DNA of 64,000 nucleotides from CAWINX01 sp963837585 (GTDB lineage: Bacteria > Actinomycetota > Thermoleophilia > Solirubrobacterales > 70-9). This document shows, piece after piece, positions 43,731 through 52,789 of the stretch; positions within the stretch are counted from its first letter, which is position 1, and every line of letters starts with the position of its first letter. The notes below the pieces were generated by a model that saw nothing but the letters and a program-made list of their open reading frames with translations, was not told the DNA's origin and searched no databases. The DNA lies in contig CAWINX010000004.1 in NCBI GenBank assembly GCA_963837585.1, positions 62,001 to 126,000 of the forward strand. Direction: 5' to 3'. Position numbers and translations under genes: made by a program.

Positions 43731-45103
43731 GTTGACCCTGGGGATAGCTGCCTGACGCCCCGTCGATCCCTGACGATCGCGTGGGTCCCCTCAGGCGCGG
43801 CGATCTCTCCCCTCCGCACGGCGATGCGGTCGTGGTTGCGAAGGTGGTCGAGCAGTGTCGATGCACCGACCCAGCTGACGCCATTCGACCACGGCACGCG
43901 GAAGAGGTCGCGCTTGAGGAACAGTTGTGCCCAGGAGCCCAGATCGTGGCGTTTCGAAAGCGTCGAGAGGCGCCCGTCGAAGAGGCCGCCGTGGAGCACG
44001 ATGGTTGGGGGGTAGCCGACCTGGGCCAGCCTTCCGAGCGGTCCGTAGTCGAGCCGGAAGAGGCCTTCGAGGGTGCTGATCATCGACTCTCGAGCGCCGC
44101 CGTCCTCGAGCAGGGGCCCGGGCTGAGGAGGCAGCCACGGGGTGATTGGGCTTTCCGCCAGCGCCTCGAGGATGCCCGGGCCGTAGGCCCAATTGGGAGC
44201 GATGAAGCTCTGCGGCCGGGATCCGAGGGCGGAGGATGACCAGGTGAGGGCCGCATCGAGCTTGCGGCGAGCCTCATCGGCTTCCATCCGCGCGAATTCG
44301 CGCGGCTCGAGCTCTCCACGCTCCAGCGCGTCGGTGTCGACGTGCAGATACCCATGGCAGACGGGCTCGAAGACCCCCAGCTCGATTCCCCGTGCCAGCC
44401 CGGCAATGGCCTTCGGCCAGACCGCTTCCAGCGGAGCCTCGGCGCCGTCCATGAAGCAGCGCGAGTTGACCGCGACGTTGAGAACGGCGTTCGCTTCCCC
44501 GAATGCGTCGATGAGGCGATCGATCCTGCGCTTCCAGGCGCGGTCAGGTTTGTCCTGGTTGCGCAACTGGTGAAAGCCGTTGCCGGGTATGTGTCATAAC
44601 GCACCCAACCAATGGGAGGGAGCGTGACGAGAGGTCGATTCAGCACCTCGACCAGGAATTCCGCCAGCGCGGGCAGAACCCAGAAGCCGTCCAGAGCTCC
44701 CCAGCAGGCATGGGGATCGCACCCGACCACCATCCAGGCCCCCTCGCGAGTGGTGTGGACGCCGATCGAGGAGCGCAGGGATGGGACTCCCTCGGTTAGG
44801 CAGGAAAACTGGCCTTGCACGCGGGCGCCGGAGCCGAAGTCGGCGACTCCGCGACGACGAGCCCTGCCCGGCACCGGGCCGACATCGGACCCCGGTCTGG
44901 CGGCGAAGACGACTCCTCCTGCGAGCTCACCGGCCTGGAGCAGCGCGTGCAGCTCTTCGGCCTCTTCCGGTGAGCCGATGCCGACCGCTCCTGCCGCCGG
45001 CTCGGACAGGATCGGGCCAAGTCGCCACAGCCAGCAGAGCGCCTCGACGAATCGTCTTGCCCGCGACTTCGCCGGGACGTAGATGCATCCTTCTCCTTCC
45101 ATT
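43685..45103 (-). CDS. Polysaccharide deacetylase-like protein, one frameshift
   Basis: About 470 residues from ATG 45103 (EGEGCIYVPAKSRARRFVEA). The first half, to about 44580, has VGIGSPEEAEELHALLQAGE and VGCDPHACWGALDGFWVLPA. After the frame change, VNSRCFMDGAEAPLEAVWPK, CHGYLHVDTDALERGELE and ALGSRPQSFIAPNWAYGPGI follow. The second half has the layout of a NodB-like barrel (GYLHVD in place of the usual H-xxx-H, and a YGPG loop), so activity is uncertain. Its end overlaps the convergent GT4 gene by 46 bp. Divergent from the epimerase at 45179. Confidence 0.6.
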
Positions 45104-45178
45104 GATCTCAAACATAGAGGAGGTATCGCCGGGAACAGGGGGATTCCAGCCGCCGATGCGGTATTTAGTGGAATCCAA

Positions 45179-46200
45179 ATGCAGAACGACAAGAACAGAC
45201 AAGTGCTCGTAATCGGTGGCGCCGGATATATCGGCAATGCGTTGGTGCGCCGCCTGCTCGCCTCGGGTTACCGGACGAGGGTCCTCGATGCCCTCCTCTT
45301 CGATCATGGCTCGGCGCTCGCCGGCCTCCGGGAGCAGCCCAACTTCAGCTTCAGCTTGGGCGACCTCCGCGACGCTCCGACCTTGGAGAGGGCCCTGGAC
45401 GGCGTGACGGACGTCGTCTTGCTCGCGGCGATCGTCGGCGACCCCGCCGCCAGCAAGTACCCGGACCTAGCCGATCGATCAACGTCGACGGTGCCCAGGA
45501 CGTTTTCGCAGCGCTGGAGGGACGAGGCATCGACCGCTTCGTTTTCACCTCCACCTGCAGTAATTACGGACTGCGTGCCTCTGACGATCTGGCGACAGAA
45601 GAATCGGAGCTTGCGCCAGTGTCGCTTTATGCCGAGAACAAGGTGGAATTCGAGCGCCACGTTCTCGGTCGCTTGAGCGCCGTTGACTTTTGCCCGACGA
45701 TCCTAAGAGTTGCGACCGCGTACGGAATTTCCCAGCGGATGCGGTTCGACCTCACCATCTCCGAGTTCACTCGCACTTTGGCGAGTGGCGAGGAGCTGCT
45801 TGTCTACGACGCCGACACCTGGCGGCCGTACTGTCACGTTCAGGACATCTCCGCGGCGATCATCGGCGTACTGGAAAGCCCCGTCGACGCGGTCCGCGGC
45901 GAAGTCTTCAATGTTGGTCACGACAGCGAGAACTACACCAAGAGGATGGTCGTCGATGCCGTCCTCGAGGCACTCGAGGGCGAAGGGACAGTCGCCTATC
46001 AGGAGGGTGGAAAAGACCCTCGCAACTACCGGGTCTCATTCGACAAGATCGCCGATCGCATCGGTTTCGTGCCCCGCTTTCGAGTTGGCTCATCCGTGGC
46101 GAGCCTGGTCGAGGCGATTCGGGCCGGCGTTTTCACGGACGTCGAGTTGCGCCCCAGCTTCTACGCGGATCACACCCTGTCGCCGGAACGGGCGGTTTGA
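45179..46200 (+). CDS. NAD-dependent sugar epimerase/dehydratase, one frameshift
   Basis: Extended SDR. Rossmann start QVLVIGGAGYIGNALVRRLL. DVVLLAAIVGDPAASKYPDL precedes a frame change near 45475; then INVDGAQDVFAALEGRGIDR and CSNYGL. The catalytic YxxxK appears as APVSLYAENKVEFERHVLG. Later SPVDAVRGEVFNVGHDSENY and a C-terminal substrate loop. The type is close to the WcaG-like nucleotide-sugar epimerases of O-antigen loci; product unknown. Ends three bases before the nucleotidyltransferase. Confidence 0.82.
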
Positions 46201-46203
46201 TCG

Positions 46204-46920
46204 GTGCGGGCCGTAATCCTCGCCGGCGGGAAAGGAACCCGCTTGCGGCCCTACACGACAATCCTGCCCAAGCCTCTGGTTCCGATCGGAGATCGCCCCA
46301 TCCTGGAGTTGATCGTCCACCAACTCGCCGCCGCCGGCTTTACCGAGATATGTCTCTCGGTGGGCCATCTCGGCGAGCTCATTCGCGCCTTTTTCGAAGA
46401 GAGTCGTCGCCTCCCGGAGGGTGTCGAAATCTCCTACGTTTGGGAAGATGAGCCGCGGGGCACCGCGGGCGCCCTGAAGTTGATCGAGCCACCCGAGGAG
46501 CCCTTCCTGGTAATGAACGGCGACATCCTCACAACGCTGGATTACGCTGCGTTGATGCGCTTTCATCGCGAGCGCGAAGCCGCCCTCACGGTTGCGGTTC
46601 ACGAGCGCGACATCAAGTTGCAACTCGGTGTGGTCGAGGGCGACGGCGAGGAGGTGACCGGCTACGTAGAGAAGCCGACGCTCCATTTCGAGGTCAGCAT
46701 GGGCGTCTACATCTACACTCCCTCGACGCTCGATCTGGTTCCCGATGGCTACTACGACTTTCCCGATGTGGTGCTGGCCTTGCTCGCAGCAGAGCGACGC
46801 GTATGCAGGTACAGGTTCGGTGGCGAGTGGTTCGATATCGGGACGCCTGGAGATCTGGATCGTGCGGCCACGTACTTCGAGTCGAGCCCCAAACTCTTTG
46901 AGCGGCAGGGGACACGTTGA
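46204..46920 (+). CDS. Sugar-phosphate nucleotidyltransferase
   Basis: 238 residues from GTG 46204. The NTP-transferase signature is complete: RAVILAGGKGTRLRPYTTIL with PKPLVPIGDRPILEL, then EPRGTAGALKLIE and FLVMNGDILTTLDY. Belongs to the GlmU-N/RmlA-like nucleotidyltransferases and would activate a hexose-1-phosphate for the pathway. Its stop overlaps the TTG start of the next epimerase. Confidence 0.92.
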   Translation: MRAVILAGGKGTRLRPYTTILPKPLVPIGDRPILELIVHQLAAAGFTEICLSVGHLGELIRAFFEESRRLPEGVEISYVWEDEPRGTAGALKLIEPPEEPFLVMNGDILTTLDYAALMRFHREREAALTVAVHERDIKLQLGVVEGDGEEVTGYVEKPTLHFEVSMGVYIYTPSTLDLVPDGYYDFPDVVLALLAAERRVCRYRFGGEWFDIGTPGDLDRAATYFESSPKLFERQGTR

Positions 46921-47864
46921 GAGCTCTGGTCACCGGTGCGGCGGGCTTCATTGGCTCTCATCTCTGCGAGAGATTGCTGGGGCGGGGGGAGGAGGTGCGA
47001 GCGGTCGACAGCTTCAGCGACTACTACGATCCAAAGCGCAAGCGCTCCAATGTCGCGCCGCTGCTCGGGTCCGCTGGATTTGAGTTGATCGAGGGAGATC
47101 TCGCCGGCCTCGATCTCGATTCGCTACTCGATGGCGTCGACGTCGTCTTCCATCTCGCTGGCCAACCCGGGGTCAGGGCGAGCTGGGGGGAGGAGTTCTC
47201 CATCTACCTTGACGAGAACGTGCTGGTCACCCAGCGCCTGCTTGAAGCCGCATGCGAGCATCGGCCGAAGCGTTTCGTCTTCGCTTCCTCCTCCTCGATC
47301 TACGGAGACGCAGAGCAATTTCCAACGCGGGAGTCGGACACCCCGCGCCCGATCTCTCCCTATGGCGTCACCAAGCTGGCGGCGGAGAACCTTTGTCGCC
47401 TCTACTGGACGGCGTTCGAAGTTCCGACCGTGGCGCTTCGCTACTTCACGATCTTTGGTCCCAGACAGCGGCCCGACATGGCGTTTTCTCGCTTCATCGA
47501 CGCTGCTCTGAACGGCCGGCCCATTCCGGTTTTCGGCGATGGCCTTCAAAGTCGCGATTTCACCTATGTCGACGATGCCGTGGCGGCGACCATTTCGGCT
47601 GCTTCATCGGGTGAGCCGGGAGCGGTGTACAACGTTGCCGGGGGAACCCAGGCGACTGTCCTCGATGTGATTGAGGTTCTGGCGCGGCTGCTTGGGGTGC
47701 CGCCCGAGGTCGAGCGGCAGCCTCCGATGCCAGGCGATGCTCGCAAGACCGGCGCCGATACCGCCAGGGCTCGCCGGGACCTTGGCTATCGCCCCGGTGT
47801 CTCCCTCGAAGAGGGTCTCTCGCGTGAGCTCGACTGGGTGCGAGCAGCCGCGGACAGGCTCTAG
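46917..47864 (+). CDS. NAD-dependent epimerase (GalE / UDP-glucuronate 4-epimerase-like)
   Basis: 315 residues from TTG 46917 (TTGA overlap). NAD site RALVTGAAGFIGSHLCERLL. Catalytic triad Ser in FVFASSSSIYGDAE and Tyr-Lys in ISPYGVTKLAAENLCRLYW. Substrate loop RYFTIFGPRQRPDMAFSRFI, then VFGDGLQSRDFTYVDDAVAA. The FGPRQRPDMA motif is shared by UDP-GlcA and UDP-Glc 4-epimerases. It could supply UDP-GlcA or UDP-GalA; relevant because a uronate C5-epimerase homologue lies in the same locus. Confidence 0.88.
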   Translation: MRALVTGAAGFIGSHLCERLLGRGEEVRAVDSFSDYYDPKRKRSNVAPLLGSAGFELIEGDLAGLDLDSLLDGVDVVFHLAGQPGVRASWGEEFSIYLDENVLVTQRLLEAACEHRPKRFVFASSSSIYGDAEQFPTRESDTPRPISPYGVTKLAAENLCRLYWTAFEVPTVALRYFTIFGPRQRPDMAFSRFIDAALNGRPIPVFGDGLQSRDFTYVDDAVAATISAASSGEPGAVYNVAGGTQATVLDVIEVLARLLGVPPEVERQPPMPGDARKTGADTARARRDLGYRPGVSLEEGLSRELDWVRAAADRL

Positions 47865-49001
47865 TGGCCCCGCAACGAGAGGTGGCTGTGTACGCGCCGT
47901 CGGCGTGGGCTTCCTACGATCGGGGCAAGGCCGATCCGGCAAAGGGCTGGGGCGGGGCCGAGAATCAGGCGACCACGTTGGCGGCCAGCCTCGCCGCGAG
48001 AGGGCTCGGCACGGCGCACATTGTCTATCCCGTCGCCGACCTCTGCCCGCCCAGCGTCGCCAACCTCGAGATCGTCCAACGCGAGCCACATCATGCGGAA
48101 GGCGGCCTCCGTGGCCTGGCTCTGGAGACAAAGTCGATCTGGTCGTCCCTGGCCGATGCGGACGCCTCCGTCTACGTGGTCCGGAAGGGGGGCGGGCACG
48201 TCGCCCCCGCGGTGGCGTTTTGCCGAGCACATCGACGCACGATCGTGCTTTCGGCCTCCAACGACCTCGACTTCGACTTCTCCCGCGATGACCGATCGGG
48301 CGGGCTGTTGACCGTCTACCGCTATGCGCTGCGGGGTCTCGACACGATCGTCGTGCAGAGCAATGAACAAGTGCGTCTTGCTCAGGCCGTCGTGGGTCGG
48401 AGGACCGCAGTCCAATTGATCCCCAGCTTTGCCGAACCGGCTGACCCGAGCGGGTTGCACCCGAGGCCTTCCTTTGGGTCGGCCGCTGGTCGACTACAAG
48501 CAGCCGCTGCGGTACGTCGAACTGGCTCGCGCGGCGCCGGAGGTGCTGTTTCGGATGGTCGACGTTCCCACCAACGAGACGCCGCCTGAGCTGCGAGAAG
48601 CGCTGGAGGAAGCGGCGGCCGAGCTTCCAAACCTGGAATTGCTGGGCTCGCGCCCCCGCGAGCGGCTGCTGCCGTTGATCGGCGCAAGCTGCGCGATCGT
48701 CTCGACCTCTCGCTACGAGGGGATGCCCAATGTCTTCCTCGAGGCCTGGGCGAGGAAGGTCCCGGTTCTGACGCTTGACTTCGACCCGGACGACCTCGTG
48801 GAGGTCAATGAGCTGGGTATTGCCGCAAAGGGGGAATTCGGCCGCTTCGTCGAGGGAGCCAGGTCGCTCTGGAATCACCCCGAACTGCGCACTCGGCTCG
48901 GTGAGAACGGCCGTGCCTACGTTCGCTCCGCGCATGACTTCGAGGTCGTCTCAGGCCTATGGGAGGCGCTGGTGCGGCGGGGGCTGGAGAAGACCAGATA
49001 A
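47864..49001 (+). CDS. Glycosyltransferase family 4, one frameshift
   Basis: From GTG 47864 (overlaps the previous TAG). N-domain: REVAVYAPSAWASYDRGKAD, GWGGAENQATTLAASLAARG and VYVVRKGGGHVAPAV. Frame change near 48470, then WVGRLVDYKQPLRYVELARA, the diagnostic C-domain EGMPNVFLEAWARKVPVLTL (donor Glu-x7-Glu) and LGIAAKGEFGRFVEG. Retaining GT-B enzyme; sugar unknown. Last gene of the plus-strand run 45179-49001. Confidence 0.83.
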
Positions 49002-49023
49002 GCCGGGGCTCCGAGGGGGGCGG

Positions 49024-50466
49024 CTATGGGGATGCAGCGGTCCAAGGAAGGGCGCCGCGCAGGGAATCGCGACCGCGCCGCAGCTCGTCCGCTCCAACCT
49101 CTCTGGAGAGAAGGAGTGTGGCCAGGTAGCCGACGGTTGCGGCGATAGTGCCGCCAATCCACTCCAGAGCCGTGAGTTGATCCGTGCCGAAGGCGAAGAG
49201 GGCTGCCGCTGCGACGAGCGCGGCGAGCAGGGCCCGCAGACAGGTGCGGGCAAGGGCTTTTGCGGGCATCCCTAGGGCTTCGCGGACGATCAGAACGTGG
49301 GCGGGGACGTACAGCAGGAAAGCGGCCGTCGAGCCGATCGCACCGGCGATGATGCCGATCCTCGGCACCAGGAGGAGATCCAGGGCCAGGTTTACGACGA
49401 CGGCGCCAATGGCGATCAGAACCCGCCTCTGCGCCCGGCCGAGGTAGTTGACGCCGATCGCGAAGAGCTGGCCAACCCCGGCGAGGACTATGAGGGGCGC
49501 CAAGGCGCGCATTACCGGCGCCGATGCGCTGTAGTCGGATCCCAGCGCCAGGTCGGTGATCGGCTTCGCCCAGACGATCATCGGCACGGCGAGCAGCACC
49601 TGAAGCAGGATCGCGATGCGGGTCGCTTTCCAGAACGAGTCCGCATCCGGCGCGGTGTTCTCGCTCCCGGAAAGCAGCGGCGCGAATCCGGTGGAAAGGG
49701 CGAGCACCCCAAACCCGAGAAAGGAAATGAGCCGGCTGGGAGCTTCGAACAGACCGGCCGCTTCAGTTCCCAGGTAGGCGCTGATGACCAGCACGTCGAT
49801 TTTGTCGAAGAGCACGATGACGCCGTCGACGATCAACAGCGCCGTGCCGTATCTGGCGATCTTCTCAAGACCCGGACCGACGCCCGGGTAGCGCTTCAGG
49901 GGTGGGCCGAAAAGCCTGGCGGTGGCCAGGAGCGCGTAGCCGGCTGCGACGCCGAAGCCCGCCAGCCTTCCGAATGCCGCCCCCGCGGCTCCCGCCCCGA
50001 GCAGGACGACGACGATGCTGACTCCGGTTTCGACCGAGCTTTCAACCGCCGTGTAGGCGAGGGCGATCGAGACCCTGCCGAGCGCTTCGGTCCAAGCGAT
50101 TGCCAATGCGCCAATGCTCTGCCCGAACACCGCCAGCGCCGTGTATCGAAGTGGGGCTTCGAGTCCCGGTGAGCCATAAGCGCTGGCTATGGGGCCGGCT
50201 GCCGCGAATAGCCCTCCGCAAAGGACCAGCCCCGCAACCAACTTGATCCACAGCGAGTCAGCCAGGATGGCTTTGACTACAGTCCGATCCCCTCGGTTCT
50301 CGGCGGCGAATCGGGCTGCGGATAGAGAGACGCCCAAGTCGGCCGGGAAAAGCAGAAGCGAGCCGATGCTGACCGCCAAGGCGAAGACCCCGTAGCCAGC
50401 CGGGCCGAGCTTTCGCACCAGGAAGATCGCTAGGACGCCGGCGAACAGAGCGCTGAGGAGTCTCAT
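49024..50466 (-). CDS. Oligosaccharide flippase (Wzx/MATE-like)
   Basis: 480 residues, intact. About 12-14 hydrophobic segments (LLSALFAGVLAIFLVRKLG, FALAVSIGSLLLFPADLGVS, LVAGLVLCGGLFAAAGPIAS, VSIVVVLLGAGAAGAAFG). The N-terminal AARFAAENRGDR loop and LAGVGQLFAIGVNYLGRAQRR are typical of the polysaccharide exporter family. Moves lipid-linked repeat units across the membrane for polymerisation by a Wzy-type enzyme. Downstream of the glycosyltransferase and the C5-epimerase on the same strand. Confidence 0.9.
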   Translation of the reverse strand: MRLLSALFAGVLAIFLVRKLGPAGYGVFALAVSIGSLLLFPADLGVSLSAARFAAENRGDRTVVKAILADSLWIKLVAGLVLCGGLFAAAGPIASAYGSPGLEAPLRYTALAVFGQSIGALAIAWTEALGRVSIALAYTAVESSVETGVSIVVVLLGAGAAGAAFGRLAGFGVAAGYALLATARLFGPPLKRYPGVGPGLEKIARYGTALLIVDGVIVLFDKIDVLVISAYLGTEAAGLFEAPSRLISFLGFGVLALSTGFAPLLSGSENTAPDADSFWKATRIAILLQVLLAVPMIVWAKPITDLALGSDYSASAPVMRALAPLIVLAGVGQLFAIGVNYLGRAQRRVLIAIGAVVVNLALDLLLVPRIGIIAGAIGSTAAFLLYVPAHVLIVREALGMPAKALARTCLRALLAALVAAAALFAFGTDQLTALEWIGGTIAATVGYLATLLLSREVGADELRRGRDSLRGALPWTAASP

Positions 50467-50506
50467 CGCAGCGCATATGCCGCGTTGCGACTCGGGCTGT
50501 CGGCCT

Positions 50507-51654
50507 TCACCGCTCGAACGCTCGCTGGTAGTCCTCCATCAATCGCTCCGAAGCGGCCTTCAGCCCGAGGTTGTCCGCGATCCACTCCCGGCCGCCGAGG
50601 CACTCCTCGGCAATGCGTTCACGACCCATGCGGAGTATGTCCAGCGTCTTGCGGGCAACGGCTCCGGGTCGCGGGGGACCACGTAGCAAGCTCCGATCTC
50701 GGTCGGCATGAATCGGTGTCCGGGGAGATCGCTGGCGACCACCGGGGTGCCGGTGCAAATCGACTCGAGCACCGAGTAGGGCATCCCCTCGCCTCTACTC
50801 GGAGCCAGGAATACGTCTGCGGCGGCGAAGAGTTGCTGCACGTCCTCAACGTGGCCGATGTCTCGAACCATCTGGGCTACCCCAAGCTCCTTCGCTTCCC
50901 GCACGGCGACGTCGCCTCCATGGTGAGCAACGGCGATCAGGCCCCTCCAGATCCGCATCGATCTTCTTGACGGCGCGTAGGAAGGTGTCCCCACCCTTGA
51001 TCCGCCAATCGCGGCTGAAGCTGAGCAGGACCGTCGCGTCGTGGGGCAGGTCCAGCGCCTCGCGCGCCAAGCGGCGCTGGGTTGTGTCCAGCATCGGGAA
51101 GCGCTCAACTTCGATTGGGCTGGGAAAAACCCGGATCCGACTCGGCGGAGCCAGTCGCCGAGCCAGGCCGTCGGCGATGTTTTGAGCTGGACAGAGGATC
51201 TCGTTGACCCTTCGTCCGAGCGTGGCCATTTTCAGCGCGTTCGCCAGCGCAATGCGGCGATCGTCGGCAAGCACGGTATGGATATGCCAGAACACAGCGA
51301 CATCGCGTCGCCGGCGGGCAGCCAGCACAGCCGGAATGTCGTATTGGGTGAAGTGCGTGTGGACAACCGTCGGGACATCGTCCTCGTCGAGGAGGCCAGC
51401 CGTCCAGCGAGCCAATGTCCGCCTGGACGCAGACAGCGAAGTAAACTTCAGCTCGATTCCCAGTTGCTCAAAATCCGCGAGCCAGACTCGTTGCCGGGCC
51501 TCCTCGGGGAACACGGCGATGGCTTTCCATCCCCGTTCGAGCGCGGTCTCCAGTGCGCGGCGCACGAAAGGAATAAGGAGCCGCCCTGAGGCGACCAATA
51601 CCGCGCCATGAAGATGAGCCTTGCCGGATTGGCGCCGGAAGGTTTTTCGCTCAT
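50507..51654 (-). CDS. Glycosyltransferase family 4 (three frame breaks)
   Basis: Starts ATG 51654 (SEKPSGANPARLIFMARYW), overlapping the C5-epimerase stop (ATGA). The frame changes near 51595 into ASGRLLIPFVRRALETALER, TVVHTHFTQYDIPAVLAARR, HIHTVLADDRR and IRVFPSPIEVERFPM. It changes again near 50945 to AQMVRDIGHVEDVQQLFAAA and APSRGEGMPYSVLESICTGT (donor motif), and near 50675 to ARKTLDILRMGRERIAEE. A standard GT-B once joined. Sits between the epimerase and the flippase. Confidence 0.78.
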
Positions 51655-52684
51655 GGCGCCCATGGCATGCGGAATGCGAGCAGGCGATTGCGGGGAACGA
51701 GGAGTCGGAAGGCGGCCTTGTGTGCGAAGGCCCGATATCTCGAGCTCCGCGAGCGAGAGTAGGCGGCGAATCGCTCCACCGCTTCGCGGAACTCCACCCG
51801 GGGCTCGATCGCGTCGTAGGCCTCTAACTGCGTCTTGTGCAGGGCGTGATAGGCCGGCTGGCGAGATTGACGATCGGGTGTGGATAGAGATCGTACCGAG
51901 ACCAGTAGCCGGTGTCGAAGCGCTTCAGCGCCGCAGCCAGCGAGTCGTCCCCTGTCTGAACTCATCGAGCACGTCGCCGTCGCCGAGCCCGATCCCGACG
52001 TCCCGCAGTCCCCAGAGGGAGAAGATCGCCCCGTTGAGGACATGGGAGAGAGGATCGGTTGGGTATTCCTCGTAGAAGGGGCCACCATCCAAGGTGGCCA
52101 GGACGCCGCCTTGCGCAACTGGAACTCGCATCGGACGCAGGGCTCGGGCCGCGCCCTCGGCGAAGCGCTCGTCGCCGGTTCGAATGTAGAGACGCACCAA
52201 GAGCTCGCGCCCTCTCCCTGCGCCATTGACGAGAGCCAAGGGGCGGCGATCCTGTAGGTGTGCGGCATGTCCTGGCGGTGTAGCCATCCGCCCTCGAGCC
52301 GTCCCGCTCGGACCTGTTCGCCCAGGAGTTCTTCCCCGGCGGCGATTGCGGGTCTCAGCCATTCCTCCTCTCCCGTGGTCAGCATCCGCTCAAGCGCACC
52401 GAGTCCCCACTGGGCGGTCGAGCAGTGCATCTTGTACCGCCTGGATTCGAGCCATGGCACAGGCCAGACCGGCTCGGTGGCCTTGCTGACGAAGTCGATG
52501 TAGTAGCCGGATACCTCGTTTGGCGGGGCAATGTGATCGCCGATCGGGGGCGAGAAGGAGCGCGCGCTGCTGAGCAGGTCCGGGTCACCCGGACCTCTGT
52601 CTCCGAGTCTGGCGATCACGCCGGAAAGGTATCTGGCGGCGCTGACAGGGCCTTGCGAGCGGCTTTGAACCCCTCTGGACGCAT
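51651..52684 (-). CDS. D-glucuronyl C5-epimerase-like protein (several frame breaks)
   Basis: From ATG 52684 (RPEGFKAARKAL), after a frame change near 52645, the text is SAARYLSGVIARLGDRGP, VSGYYIDFVSKATEPVWPV, GALERMLTTGEEEWLRPAIA and GWLHRQDMPHTYRIAAPWLS. Next, in other frames, FAEGAARALRPMRVPVAQGG and YEEYPTDPLSHVLNGAIFSL. The C-terminus has GYWSRYDLYPHP, NLASPAYHALHKTQLEAYDA, the hallmark of the heparosan/alginate-type glucuronyl C5-epimerase family (GLCE C-terminal domain). It would turn GlcA into IdoA in a polymer. At least three indels. Confidence 0.75.
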
Positions 52685-52789
52685 GTCGTAGGCGCGTCCA
52701 AATGCCTCACGGGTGGCACCGCATCACCGATACCGGCCCCAGACCGTCACTCACCCGCAAACGCCGGTGGGAGTCGGAAGGGAAACCGG

